Positions 26,765 to 35,697 of a stretch of DNA of 64,000 nucleotides are shown here, piece after piece (position 1 is the first letter of the stretch; each line of letters begins with the position of its first letter). The stretch comes from Bacillus salipaludis (GTDB taxonomy: Bacteria > Bacillota > Bacilli > Bacillales_B > DSM-18226). Below the pieces are notes generated by a model. That model saw nothing but the letters and a program-made list of their open reading frames with translations. It did no database searches and was not told the DNA's origin. The translations under genes were made by a program, and so were the position numbers. Location: contig NZ_SMYO01000008.1 in assembly GCF_004358205.1 (NCBI RefSeq), positions 1-64,000 of the forward strand. Reading direction: 5' to 3'.

Positions 26765-27379
26765 TCACTTAGATATAAATTGCTGTACCCAATAATACCG
26801 CATGGACCCGCCTTTTGCGTAGCCTACCCCAATCCTGGTGGTACTGGTACTTAGTATATTGGCCCGATGCCCTGGACTATTCATCCAAGCATTAACCACT
26901 TCTTGTGGAGTCGTTTGTCCGGCGGCAATATTCTCTGCCGCAGCGCGATAGGAAATCCCAAAGTTCTTGATCATCGTAAATGGATCCCCGTAGGTTGGAC
27001 TTGTATGGGAGAAATAATTCTTATCTCTCATATCCATTGCCTTATAGCGGGCTACCCTTGACAGCTCCCAATCAGGTGTGAACGGTTTTAATCCGTTTTT
27101 CGCCCTCTCTTGGTTTGTTAATTGAATCACCTGATTTTCAATACTTTTGGTGGCGCCTAAATCAGGAATCGTTACCTTTTGACCAGGGTAAATTAAAGCT
27201 GGATTTTTAAACTGCGGGTTCGCTGAAATAATCTCCGATAAACCAACCTGAAACCGGACGGCAATTTTCCAAAGCGAGTCACCCGGCTGTACCGTATAAA
27301 TTTGCTGGGCAAATGAAACGCTTGGGATGCAGAATATTGATAGGAAAAACAGAATACTAAACCAAAATGATTTTTTCAC
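26765..27379 (-). CDS. Secreted LysM + CAP (SCP/PR1) domain protein, YkwD-like
   Basis: 204 aa. A signal peptide (KSFWFSILFFLSIFCIPSVSFA) is followed by one LysM peptidoglycan-binding repeat (IYTVQPGDSLWKIAVRFQVG to IYPGQKVTIP, residues 27-72). A CAP domain follows (residues 80-204) with NQERAKNGLKPF, YFSHTSPTYGDPF and WMNSPGHRANIL. The layout matches the Bacillus YkwD/SafA-related spore or cell-wall proteins. Biochemical function of CAP proteins in Bacillus is not established. Confidence 0.88.
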   Translation of the reverse strand: MKKSFWFSILFFLSIFCIPSVSFAQQIYTVQPGDSLWKIAVRFQVGLSEIISANPQFKNPALIYPGQKVTIPDLGATKSIENQVIQLTNQERAKNGLKPFTPDWELSRVARYKAMDMRDKNYFSHTSPTYGDPFTMIKNFGISYRAAAENIAAGQTTPQEVVNAWMNSPGHRANILSTSTTRIGVGYAKGGSMRYYWVQQFISK

Positions 27380-27471
27380 TTTTTCGCCTCCTCCGAATAT
27401 ATATTTTTAATTTAAAGCTCAAAATATACAGGGACTCATAAATAATTCGTTTTGCTCTGGAGGCTAAAAAT

Positions 27472-27846
27472 GTGAGAGACATTTCATGGATTACCTACAT
27501 CATGTTAATTTTGGCAAGCTATCGTTTAACCCATTTAATTGTTTTTGATAAAATAACCGAGTTTATCCGTAAACCCTTTATGAAAAAAGTTGAAGTAGAA
27601 ACAGAAGAAGGAATAAAACTTAAGGAAGTACCTGCATCGATGTTTGGGTATCTATTGAAATGTTACTGGTGTGCCGGGGTTTGGAGTGCCATCCTGCTTG
27701 GAGGTGCCTATTTACTTTTTCCAAAAATAACCTTTGTGTTTATTTTCATTTTTTCCATTGCGGGCGGCCAGTCGATTATTGAAACGTTTGTAGGAGTGAA
27801 TATTAAAAAAGTCGATTATTATGGAGGACACGAGAAGAAAGAATAA
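27472..27846 (+). CDS. DUF1360 family membrane protein (YngL-like)
   Basis: 124 aa from GTG 27472 with GGAGG eight bases upstream; the nearby ATG at 27469 runs into TGA. It contains a DUF1360-type N-terminus (YIMLILASYRLTHLIVFDKI), a conserved CYWCAGVW Cys-x-x-Cys motif, and two membrane helices. In Bacillus such proteins are linked to sporulation, but the function is unknown. Confidence 0.8.
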   Translation: MRDISWITYIMLILASYRLTHLIVFDKITEFIRKPFMKKVEVETEEGIKLKEVPASMFGYLLKCYWCAGVWSAILLGGAYLLFPKITFVFIFIFSIAGGQSIIETFVGVNIKKVDYYGGHEKKE

Positions 27847-27881
27847 GGCATTATCACTATAAATACTATGGAAAAAATGTT

Positions 27882-27912
27882 CCCCCCAAGGCATATAGTG
27901 TAAAAAGGGGGG
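27882..27912 (+). promoter_or_regulatory. Inverted repeat sequestering a ribosome site
   Basis: CCCCCC (27882-27887) is complementary to GGGGGG (27907-27912), which is the ribosome site of the 53-aa gene starting at 27920. The hairpin could mask that site, or act as the terminator of the DUF1360 gene since ATTTTT follows it. Confidence 0.55.
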
Positions 27913-27919
27913 ATTTTTC

Positions 27920-28081
27920 ATGGCTTTATGGTGGGCTACAGCAATTGGCTTTATCATTTGTCTTGGATTTATTTTTGGATCGTTTATTCTTGCTATGCGA
28001 AGAGCACTGGACACTGAAGACTCAAGTCGGATTGACCCCATTCCAACAAAATCAGAAGATACGCATCAGTCTCCATCTTAA
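27920..28081 (+). CDS. Small single-span membrane protein, 53 aa
   Basis: ATG preceded by GGGGGGA. The product begins MALWWATAIGFIICLGFIFG with one membrane helix, followed by RRALDTEDSS and a polar acidic tail ending in TAA. An intact frame and a good ribosome site support it. I do not recognise the family. It follows the DUF1360 gene by 73 bp on the same strand. Its translation may be controlled by the hairpin at 27882-27912. Confidence 0.65.
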   Translation: MALWWATAIGFIICLGFIFGSFILAMRRALDTEDSSRIDPIPTKSEDTHQSPS

Positions 28082-28094
28082 TAATTAATAAAAA

Positions 28095-28124
28095 AATCAC
28101 CCTGGACATCATTTCAGGGTGATT
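28095..28124 (-). terminator. Terminator of the trans-sulfuration gene
   Basis: AATCACCCTG (28095-28104) pairs with CAGGGTGATT (28115-28124), with a T-run on the minus-strand side. It also lies just after the 53-aa gene. Confidence 0.85.
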
Positions 28125-28131
28125 CGCACTA

Positions 28132-29271
28132 TTATAGTGATTTCTCAACTGCCTGCTCAAATTGAGCAATAATATCCTCGGCATGTTCAATTCCGACTGA
28201 AATTCGGACGACCTCTTTTGTAATTCCTAAGGCTTCCGCAACCTCTTGCGGTAATTCCCGGTGAGAGGTCATTAATGGGTGAGAAACAGTCGTTTCAACC
28301 CCGGCAAGAGTTGGAGCAATTTTAATCCAGGATAATGAGCGGAAAAATTGCTGAATATCTACCTTCTTTGAAAGCTGAATGGTAACCATCGCACCGTAGC
28401 CTTCAGCATCCTTATCAAATGGGTAATAAACTTTTTCAATAAACTTATTCTGAGAAAGGGCTTCCGCTAACTTTCTTGCATTGGAAGATTGTGCTCTCAT
28501 CCGTAATGCAAGTGTTTTTAAACCGCGGACAGTCAGCCATGCCTCAAATGGGCTGACATTTGTCCCGAGATTGACCACCTTTGTTTTCGCCTGAGCAACT
28601 AAATCCTCTCTGCCGGTCAAAACGCCAGAGATGACATCACTATGTCCGCCAATATATTTGGTCGCACTATGGACAACTAAATCAACGCCCATTAAATATG
28701 GACGGCAATGATAAGGGGTTGCGAACGTATTGTCCACCAAAGTAATCAGCCCATGCTTTTTAGCAATTTGTACAACCCCTTCTATATCCTCTACGCGCAA
28801 TAATGGATTCGAAATCGATTCCGTATATAAAAGTTTTGTGTTTTCTTTAATAGCGTTTTCCACTTGAGTTTGGTCAGTAAACGAAACAAAGCTTGTCTCA
28901 ATACCAAAATCATTTAATTCTTTCTCAAGCATATGATAGCTGCCGCCATATAGGTCATCTGCCGCGACAATATGATCGCCATTTTTCACAACGGCTAGAA
29001 TTCCTGCAAGAATGGCTGCTAATCCAGAAGAGGCAGCAACACCAGCTGGTGCTCCTTCAAGCCTTGCAACGGCTTCCCCTAATTCATCTGTGTTTGGATT
29101 GCCTGTACGGGAATAAAGGTAGCTCCCATTGCCTTGATAAAATCCTTCGAGGTCGTCAAGATCCTTAAACGTAAAAGCCGATGTTTGATAAATAGGGGTT
29201 ACTTTACTCGAAAACTTTCTTTCCCGTTTCTTTTCCTCGTGCAAAATTTCTGTTTCAAAATGTTTTCTCAT
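28132..29271 (-). CDS. PLP-dependent trans-sulfuration enzyme (cystathionine gamma-lyase/gamma-synthase family)
   Basis: 379 aa from ATG 29271, with AGAGGGTG at proper distance; a GTG three codons earlier is an alternative. The Cys/Met-metabolism PLP family is clear: TPIYQTSAFTF, SRTGNPN, the PLP-contact ASSGLAAI, and the lysine in HSATKYIGGHSDV that forms the Schiff base. Candidates are cystathionine gamma-lyase (MccB), cystathionine beta-lyase or methionine gamma-lyase. Sequence alone does not decide. No S-box riboswitch is seen in the 240 bp upstream. Confidence 0.85.
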   Translation of the reverse strand: MRKHFETEILHEEKKRERKFSSKVTPIYQTSAFTFKDLDDLEGFYQGNGSYLYSRTGNPNTDELGEAVARLEGAPAGVAASSGLAAILAGILAVVKNGDHIVAADDLYGGSYHMLEKELNDFGIETSFVSFTDQTQVENAIKENTKLLYTESISNPLLRVEDIEGVVQIAKKHGLITLVDNTFATPYHCRPYLMGVDLVVHSATKYIGGHSDVISGVLTGREDLVAQAKTKVVNLGTNVSPFEAWLTVRGLKTLALRMRAQSSNARKLAEALSQNKFIEKVYYPFDKDAEGYGAMVTIQLSKKVDIQQFFRSLSWIKIAPTLAGVETTVSHPLMTSHRELPQEVAEALGITKEVVRISVGIEHAEDIIAQFEQAVEKSL

Positions 29272-29510
29272 ACCTTTCACCCTCTTTTAATATGTATTTT
29301 CCTTATTCATTTTTAGGGTGAAAACTGCTCAAGCTTACACTTTTAGCTGTTAAGGCGCCAGAATTTATTGAATATTCTTATATAAAAATATCAATCCAAT
29401 TATCCATCGTCAATCTAAATGATTTAAAAATTATCCGATGACAATAGATTATTTTTATCAGTTTAGGAAAAATTAAACATAAGCAAATTTTTGTAACTGG
29501 AGGATGGAAT

Positions 29511-31052
29511 ATGAGCTCAGCTGAAACAACCAATATGTTTCCGAAAACCTATTGGCGTGAAATAGAATTACCCACTTTTGAAGCATTAAAAGAAGATCTA
29601 TCCGTTGATGTAGCGATTATTGGTGCCGGGATTACCGGTATTACCGCAGCCTATTTGCTGTCTAAAGAAGGAGTAAAGGTTGCGCTGCTTGAGGCAGGCG
29701 GGGTGCTGAATGGGACAACCGGGCATACGACGGCAAAGGTTACTGCCCAGCATGGCATATTATATGATGAATTAATCAATCATTTTGGCGAAGAAAATGC
29801 CAAACTCTACTTTGAATCCCAGTCAAATGCGATTCAGTTTGTTGAAAAAATGGTAAATGAAAAAGGAATTGACTGCGATTTTAGCAAGCAGGATGCCTAT
29901 ATTTATGCCACAACCGAGCAATATAAAAAGCAGCTTGAAACAGAAATGTCTGCCTACGAGCGATTAGGAATCGATGGTGCCTTAAAGGATACGATTCCAT
30001 TTAAGATTCAAACGACCGGTGCACTCGTGATGCGCAATCAAGCCCAGTTCCATCCGCTTAAATTTTTAAAGACACTTTTGGATGAGGCTGTAAGTGCGGG
30101 CTGTCAAGTGTTTGAGAATACAACAGCCGTTGATTTAGAAGAGGAGGAAACCTCTCATCCAAAGGTTGTGACCAAGGAAGGGCATATCGTTACATGTAAA
30201 AAAGTAGTGATCGCTTCCCATTTTCCTTTTTATGATAAACCGGGGCTTTATTTTGCAAGAATGTATGCTTCACGGTCATATGCGATTGGGATTAAATTAA
30301 CGGAGGAATATCCGGGGGGCATGTATATCAGTGCCGATAACCCGCCACGGTCGATTCGATATACCCCGTTTAATGGAGAAAATTTACTCATTATTGGCGG
30401 AGAAAATCATAAAACGGGCCAAGGAATTGACACGCTCGCACATTATCGCGCCCTTGAGGATTTTGCAAAAGAAGTATTTGGTCTCTCTGGCTATACCTAT
30501 CGCTGGTCCGCACAGGATTTAATCACTCTGGACCGAGTCCCTTATATCGGTCAGATTACCGAAAATAAGGAAAATGTATTAGTGGCAACGGGTTATAAAA
30601 AATGGGGGATGACCACCGGGATTTTTGCCGGTCATTTGCTGACGGATTATGTTCTTGAACGGGACAATCCGTATAAGGAACTTTATTCCCCATCACGGTT
30701 CCAAGCCGATCCAGATTTAAAGCAGGTGGTTTCGACCAATGCCGATGTGGCGAAGCATCTCCTGAAGGGCAAATTGGAGTTTGTGCCAAAGGATCCGGGA
30801 GATTTGCGTCCAGGTGAAGGTTCTGCTGTCATGCACAAAGGTAAAAGAGCGGGAGCCTATAAAGACGAAAATGGCAAACTTTATATTGTAGATACCACTT
30901 GCACCCATATCGGCTGTGAAACGGAGTGGAATCACGCAGAAAAAAGCTGGGATTGCCCATGCCACGGCTCGCGGTTCTCTTATTCGGGTGATGTGATCGA
31001 AGGTCCGGCGCTAAAACCGTTGAAAAATGTCGGGGATGAGTATTATTCCTAG
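29511..31052 (+). CDS. yhfW: FAD-dependent oxidoreductase with C-terminal Rieske domain (YhfW-like)
   Basis: 513 aa. Residues 1-420 form a DAO-type FAD oxidoreductase: VAIIGAGITGITAAYLLSKEG (Rossmann GxGxxG) and TTGHTTAKVTAQHG. The last 90 residues are a Rieske [2Fe-2S] domain with CTHIGC and CPCHGS. The fusion and length match B. subtilis YhfW (about 509 aa), whose substrate is unknown. The ribosome site is TGGAGGAT. It is monocistronic and followed by a 21-bp repeat array. Confidence 0.88.
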   Translation: MSSAETTNMFPKTYWREIELPTFEALKEDLSVDVAIIGAGITGITAAYLLSKEGVKVALLEAGGVLNGTTGHTTAKVTAQHGILYDELINHFGEENAKLYFESQSNAIQFVEKMVNEKGIDCDFSKQDAYIYATTEQYKKQLETEMSAYERLGIDGALKDTIPFKIQTTGALVMRNQAQFHPLKFLKTLLDEAVSAGCQVFENTTAVDLEEEETSHPKVVTKEGHIVTCKKVVIASHFPFYDKPGLYFARMYASRSYAIGIKLTEEYPGGMYISADNPPRSIRYTPFNGENLLIIGGENHKTGQGIDTLAHYRALEDFAKEVFGLSGYTYRWSAQDLITLDRVPYIGQITENKENVLVATGYKKWGMTTGIFAGHLLTDYVLERDNPYKELYSPSRFQADPDLKQVVSTNADVAKHLLKGKLEFVPKDPGDLRPGEGSAVMHKGKRAGAYKDENGKLYIVDTTCTHIGCETEWNHAEKSWDCPCHGSRFSYSGDVIEGPALKPLKNVGDEYYS

Positions 31053-31076
31053 TGGGCAGATATGCTCCCGAGAATG

Positions 31077-31366
31077 GTTATCAACATTTTTTTGCCGGAT
31101 ATCAACAATTTTTAGTTAGATATCGACACTTTTCAATGGATATACACAATTTTCAGCTGGATATCGACACTTTTTCACTCGATATCAACAATTTTTCACT
31201 CGATATCAACACTTTTTAGCTGGATATCAACAATTTTTAGCTAGATATCGACACTTTTTCACTCGATATCAACAATTTTTAGCTGGATATCAACAATTTT
31301 TAGCTAGATATCGACACTTTTTCACTCGATATCAACAATTTTTCACTCGATATCAACAATTTTAAA
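31077..31366. repeat. Tandem array, 21-bp unit, 14 copies with GATATC core
   Basis: This fills the gene-free stretch 31053-31414 together with a terminator. GATATC (or a one-base variant) recurs at 31077, 31098, 31119, 31139, 31160, 31181, 31202, 31223, 31244, 31265, 31286, 31307, 31328 and 31349. All spacings are 21 bp except one 20 and its following 21. The unit is approximately GATATCAACAATTTTT plus CACTC or AGCTG. Two variants alternate irregularly. Confidence 0.92.
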
Positions 31367-31381
31367 AAATCATCAACTTAA

Positions 31382-31409
31382 AACGCCTCCCAAATCACAG
31401 GGAGGCGTT
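31382..31409. terminator. Bidirectional terminator
   Basis: AACGCCTCCC (31382-31391) pairs with GGGAGGCGTT (31400-31409). It lies between yhfW and the convergent small gene. Confidence 0.85.
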
Positions 31410-31414
31410 CTTGA

Positions 31415-31549
31415 TTATTTACTATTCGGACGGTTCCGTTTTATATCTTCACCTGTTGTAAATTCAACAAGTTCCGAACTGGTCTTCATCGGTTTTTTAC
31501 GATTATTATTTCGTTGGGCATTCGCATTACCAAGCTTCGTTCTTCCCAC
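31415..31549 (-). CDS. Small basic protein, 44 aa
   Basis: GTG at 31549 lies 9 bases after an AAAAGGAG ribosome site; an ATG three codons upstream would abut that site directly and is less likely. The product is hydrophilic and basic (GRTKLGNANAQRNNNRKK, then SSELVEFTTGEDIKRNRP). Its composition recalls minor spore proteins, but I cannot assign it to a known SASP family. It has its own terminator. Confidence 0.55.
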   Translation of the reverse strand: MGRTKLGNANAQRNNNRKKPMKTSSELVEFTTGEDIKRNRPNSK

Positions 31550-31611
31550 ACTTACCATCTCCTTTTTCAAGAAAGTCAATGATAGTATGAGTGAAATGAG
31601 GCAAACTTATT

Positions 31612-33069
31612 CTAACAAGGCGGCTTGCGTACAGGGAGCAATTGTTCAAAACCATAGGCTGCTTCAATAAGAACCGGCTCACGATAAGCGGTTCCGGCAA
31701 AGGTAATTCCTACCGGTTCCCCATCAGCCGTGTAACCTGCCGGGACAGCAATGGTCGGATAGCCGGCTTTAGCACTAATATGTGACCCTTCTTCCCCAGG
31801 AAAAACAATCGCATCCAATTGATAGGTTTCCAGAGCAAAATCAATTCCTTTTACAGTTGCATAATAGTCATCAAATTCTAATGCTTTGAAATAGGCCTCT
31901 TCCGTCAACGAACCGCTCGTTTCTTCTGACTCAAGCAAGACAGCTTGACCGTATTTAAGCATCGTATCCTCATTGTTCTGATTAAACTCAATCAAATCCT
32001 TCAACGTGCGGACAGATACTGATGGATGAAGTCCATTCAAATAAGCATTTACATCCGGTTTGAATTCATAAGTCAGGACATCGTACTTCCACTTGGCTTT
32101 TGCGGATGGGATCTCAATAGACTCAATCACCTCAGCACCGGAGGATTTTAAAACATCAAGGGCAGCATGAATTATTTCCCTCTTATCCTCACGAATCGCA
32201 TCAATAAAGCCTTCCCATGCAATGCCGATTCTTTTTCCTTTAAGGCCATCCCTCACAAGGTGCTTCGTAAAATCGTAATTTTCAAATGGATTTGTCCCCG
32301 TAATTGGGTCTTCTTCATCTCTTCCGGATAATGCATTTAGCAGAATGGCGGCATCTTCAACCGTACGTGCCATTGGCCCTGCGGTATCCTGCGTATGGGC
32401 AATCGGAATAATTCCCCTGCGGCTAATAAGCCCTACCGTTGGTTTGATTCCAACGATCGAATTATGACAAGACGGATTAAGGATTGAACCGGATGTTTCG
32501 GTGCCCACTGCTGCAGCTGCAAGATTGGCGGCAATCGCCGCACCCGAACCGGAACTTGAACCGCCCACATCGAATTTGCCAGGGCCATATGGATTTAATA
32601 CCTGCCCCCCGCGCGAGCTGTAACCATTTTTCATTCCGAGCGCCATGAAATTGGCCCATTCTGTCATATTTGTTTTACCAAGGATAACCGCTCCTGCCTT
32701 ACGCAGCTGCTCTGCAACATAGGAATCCCTTAAGGCAATCGAATCCTTTAAAGCTAAAGACCCGGCACTTGTGTGCATTTTGTCCTTCGTATCAATATTA
32801 TCCTTAATTAAAATGGGAATTCCGTGCAATGAGCTGCGCGGGCCAGTTTCTTTCCGTTCGGCATCGAGTGCTGCAGCAATTTGCAACGCATCCGGGTTCA
32901 CTTCTAGGACCGAATTTATGACTTGATCAAATGATGAAATTCTATTTAGATACATCAAAACAAGTTCTTTATAGGTCAGTTCTTCACTTGTTAATTTTTC
33001 CTGCATTTCCTTGATCGATGCTTCCTCAAGCCATTCATCATGTAATTTTTTCAGCTTCGGATTTTCCAT
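31612..33069 (-). CDS. Amidase signature-family hydrolase
   Basis: 485 aa from ATG 33069, with GGGGG upstream; the longer upstream frame overlaps the helicase end. The amidase signature Ser-cisSer-Lys triad is visible: the lysine in GIPILIKDNIDT, the serines in GGSSSGSGAAIAANL and GTETSGSI. The sequence fits the GatA-like/peptide amidase group in Bacillus annotated as amidase, not the tRNA-dependent GatA, since no gatB/gatC neighbours exist. The substrate is unknown. Confidence 0.85.
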   Translation of the reverse strand: MENPKLKKLHDEWLEEASIKEMQEKLTSEELTYKELVLMYLNRISSFDQVINSVLEVNPDALQIAAALDAERKETGPRSSLHGIPILIKDNIDTKDKMHTSAGSLALKDSIALRDSYVAEQLRKAGAVILGKTNMTEWANFMALGMKNGYSSRGGQVLNPYGPGKFDVGGSSSGSGAAIAANLAAAAVGTETSGSILNPSCHNSIVGIKPTVGLISRRGIIPIAHTQDTAGPMARTVEDAAILLNALSGRDEEDPITGTNPFENYDFTKHLVRDGLKGKRIGIAWEGFIDAIREDKREIIHAALDVLKSSGAEVIESIEIPSAKAKWKYDVLTYEFKPDVNAYLNGLHPSVSVRTLKDLIEFNQNNEDTMLKYGQAVLLESEETSGSLTEEAYFKALEFDDYYATVKGIDFALETYQLDAIVFPGEEGSHISAKAGYPTIAVPAGYTADGEPVGITFAGTAYREPVLIEAAYGFEQLLPVRKPPC

Positions 33070-33126
33070 ACGTATTCCCCCTCTTTCCCTTAAGTATTCT
33101 TGAAAAAATAATAAAAATCCTTCCAT

Positions 33127-33156
33127 TAAAAAACAGTGGGGATCTCCCCACTGTTT
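33127..33156 (-). terminator. Terminator of the helicase gene
   Basis: AAACAGTGGGGA (33131-33142) pairs with TCCCCACTGTTT (33145-33156), loop of 2 nt, T-run on the minus strand. The hairpin includes part of the stop codon. Confidence 0.85.
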
Positions 33157-34291
33157 AGCGTCGTACTTTTTCTTCCTGTTCGGCAATCTGCCCTTTATAA
33201 AAAATTCGTTTATGCACAGGAACCTTTAACTCTCGGCAAAAACGTTTTAGCTCCCGTTCTTCTCTATCCGTAACGAGGGAGATGACGGTGCCGTTTGCTC
33301 CCATGCGGCCAGTTCTTCCGGAACGGTGAACATATTGATCAATGTCTCTTGGAAAATCAATATGGACAACATGAGTAACTCCTTGGATGTCGAGTCCTCT
33401 TGCTGCAACATCTGTTGCTATCAGCATCGACATTTTTCCATCGCGGAAAGCCTTTAATGTCGCTTGGCGTTCTAATTTCTTCATATCACTATGTAAAATA
33501 CCGACTGATAGCTCTTTAAAATGTAATTTTTCTTTAAACACTTGAATTTCGCCAATGTCATTGATGAATGCCAAGGCTTTGATTCCTTCTAAGCGAGCAA
33601 TTTTTTCAAGAAGTTTGATTTTGTCGCGCGGTTCAGCAGGGAAGTAAATATGTTCAACTTCTCCGGAGGATGCTGCTTCATCCTTCTTAATTCGCAAAAC
33701 CTTTGGCTCTTTGGTTAAATCAGCGGCAAGCTTTTCTGTCTCGGCTTTCATGGTCGCCGAAAATAAAACAACTTGTCGGTCTGCCATTGTGGATTTGACT
33801 ATGTTTTGAACGGTCCCAAGATGCTCAGGAATCAGCAATTGATCTCCTTCATCCAAAACGACCAATTTGACTTCATGCATTTTTACTTTTTTCTGTTTAA
33901 TTAATTCGTATAATCGACCTGGTGTGGCAAAAATGATATGCGGACGCTTTTTTAATTTTTCCAGCTGTCTTTTTACGTTTGCCCCGCCAATAATAGAGGC
34001 ACCGCGAATTCCGCTGCCTTCTGACCATTTTTGAAACTCTTGATAAACCTGCATTACGAGCTCCTGCGAGGAGGCAAGCACTACAGCCTGCAATGAAGAT
34101 GAGACAGAGTCAACTTTATTTAAAAGCGGCAGCAAGTAAGCAAGCGTCTTGCCTGTACCTGTCGGTGACTCGGCGATGAGATCTTTTCCTTCTAAGACGA
34201 GCGGGATGGCTTCAGTTTGGATGGCAGTCGGCTCAGCAAAGCCTGATTTCTGCCATGCTTCCTGTAAGAAAGGCTTTAGTGTGTTTAGCAT
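33155..34291 (-). CDS. yfmL: DEAD-box-type RNA helicase, YfmL-like, with DEGD in motif II
   Basis: 378 aa, the two RecA-like domains with no C-terminal extension, as in B. subtilis YfmL (ribosome assembly factor). Motifs seen: Q motif (FAEPTAIQTEAIP), I (SPTGTGKT), Ib (TPGRLYEL), II (VVLDEGDQLL, DEGD in place of DEAD), III (FSATM), V (DVAARGLDI), VI (YVHRSGRTGRMG). The ribosome site is GGAG. The DEGD variant keeps the D-E-x-D metal/ATP residues, so activity is expected. It is monocistronic. Confidence 0.88.
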   Translation of the reverse strand: MLNTLKPFLQEAWQKSGFAEPTAIQTEAIPLVLEGKDLIAESPTGTGKTLAYLLPLLNKVDSVSSSLQAVVLASSQELVMQVYQEFQKWSEGSGIRGASIIGGANVKRQLEKLKKRPHIIFATPGRLYELIKQKKVKMHEVKLVVLDEGDQLLIPEHLGTVQNIVKSTMADRQVVLFSATMKAETEKLAADLTKEPKVLRIKKDEAASSGEVEHIYFPAEPRDKIKLLEKIARLEGIKALAFINDIGEIQVFKEKLHFKELSVGILHSDMKKLERQATLKAFRDGKMSMLIATDVAARGLDIQGVTHVVHIDFPRDIDQYVHRSGRTGRMGANGTVISLVTDREERELKRFCRELKVPVHKRIFYKGQIAEQEEKVRR

Positions 34292-34372
34292 AGGGTACTC
34301 CTTTTTTCTTTACGTTCTTCTTATTATATTCGTCTTTGATACTAACTTATTCAATGGGCAGTGTCTAGCTAA

Positions 34373-34672
34373 TTAGCTGGTGGTATTTAAATAAAGGAGA
34401 ATCCACACTAGGTGATAAGCAAGGACGGAAAAATAGAGGATGCCGGCAGCTGTAAGCAGTGTTCTGATTTTTCCTTTAAGCGGGCGGAGGTAAAACAAGC
34501 CGATTAACACCAGCGGCAGGATGATTTTTACCAGATAGAAAAAGACCCAGCTTTTTTCGATGATCAGTTTCATCATCGGATTTCCCTCTTCAACGATACC
34601 AAATGCAATTCCAATATGGGTTAGGACGGCGTCTATTAAACCAGCAATCAGTAGAAATAAACAGGTTTTCAT
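34373..34672 (-). CDS. DUF5658-type small membrane protein
   Basis: 99 aa from ATG 34672, preceded by GGAGG. Three membrane helices; the sequence GLIDAVLTHIGIAFGIVEEGNPMM carries the D-x3-T and E-x2-NP residues typical of DUF5658. Function unknown. It is a monocistronic gene upstream of yfmL on the same strand. Confidence 0.7.
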   Translation of the reverse strand: MKTCLFLLIAGLIDAVLTHIGIAFGIVEEGNPMMKLIIEKSWVFFYLVKIILPLVLIGLFYLRPLKGKIRTLLTAAGILYFSVLAYHLVWILLYLNTTS

Positions 34673-34763
34673 GTTTCCTCCTAAATAGAAATTTTCATTA
34701 GTAACCATTGTTTCTACTAATTCATATGCTGATACACTGGAAATGTTTAATTTTTTAGAAAAT

Positions 34764-34795
34764 TAAACAAGGCTGCCTTTATGGCGGCAGCCCTA
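34764..34795 (-). terminator. Terminator of the MBL hydrolase gene
   Basis: GGCTGCC (34771-34777) pairs with GGCAGCC (34786-34792), followed on the minus strand by a T-rich tract. Confidence 0.7.
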
Positions 34796-34797
34796 TC

Positions 34798-35637
34798 TCA
34801 ATTTACATATCGGCTATTTTTCGGCATTGCAATCTCATTAAAATTTTCTACAAGATTATGAAGGCTTTTGGTTAATTCATCCCCGGTCATTGGCAGTCCA
34901 TGACCGGTTACAGCCGTCCTGGGGTTCAATGCTTCTAACTTTTTCACTGACTCAAAGGCAGCATTCCAGTCCGTTGTATAGTATCTCGGCGGGCCGCTGA
35001 TTTCCTGTGTCTGGGTCATAACTTTATAAAGGGATTCTTGCTTCACGGTAACAAATGCATCACCTGCAATGAGAGCACGGTCGTCTTCGCGAAAAAGGGA
35101 TATATGGCCCGGTGTGTGCCCTGGTGTATGAACCCACTTCCAACCAGGCATATTCGGAACCGATTGATCTTCTGGTAGTGCTTGGACCTGGCCGCTTATA
35201 TTAATCCCGTGGTTCGGAAACATCGGGGACATTTTCGCTACAAGGCCGCTGTCGACGCTGGGGTCACCCGGAGGATAGTCTTTCTCCCCTGTTAAAAAAG
35301 GAATCTCCAGTTCATGTGCATAAACAGGCACTTTCCAATCCTTCAGCACCTCGACCAATGAACCGACATGATCAAAATGGCCATGCGTTAAAATGATAGC
35401 TTTCGGGCGGGCATTTTCGCCAAAATGATCCCCTATCATCGCTTTAATTTCATCTGCTGATTTTGGCATTCCCGCATCAATCAGCACAAATTCATCCGCG
35501 GCTCCTACTAATGCGAGATTGACAATTTTATTCGTATAACAATAGACATCAGGCAAAACAGCAATGCCAACGCCGCTTCCCACTGATGTCATTGGTAAAA
35601 AAGTATCCTCAAATTTACTATCCTGATTATGCTCCAA
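34798..35637 (-). CDS. MBL-fold metallo-hydrolase
   Basis: 279 aa from TTG 35637, chosen because GGGAGG lies 7 bases upstream; an ATG at 35661 lacks a ribosome site and contains that motif in its coding sequence. The zinc-binding HxHxDH is ILTHGHFDHVG; further ligands are in HTPGHTPGH, IAGDAFV and VTGHGLPMTG. It belongs to the glyoxalase-II-like branch of the beta-lactamase fold. The substrate is not predictable. It is monocistronic. Confidence 0.85.
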   Translation of the reverse strand: MEHNQDSKFEDTFLPMTSVGSGVGIAVLPDVYCYTNKIVNLALVGAADEFVLIDAGMPKSADEIKAMIGDHFGENARPKAIILTHGHFDHVGSLVEVLKDWKVPVYAHELEIPFLTGEKDYPPGDPSVDSGLVAKMSPMFPNHGINISGQVQALPEDQSVPNMPGWKWVHTPGHTPGHISLFREDDRALIAGDAFVTVKQESLYKVMTQTQEISGPPRYYTTDWNAAFESVKKLEALNPRTAVTGHGLPMTGDELTKSLHNLVENFNEIAMPKNSRYVN

Positions 35638-35697
35638 ACAAATTCCTCCCTCTTTTTTCATAGTATTTAACGGCGAGGAAATATTATTACACTGGCA

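Noticed and set aside
29272..29510. S-box (SAM) riboswitch upstream of the trans-sulfuration gene
   Set aside because: The region is AT-rich with no conserved S-box core or terminator.
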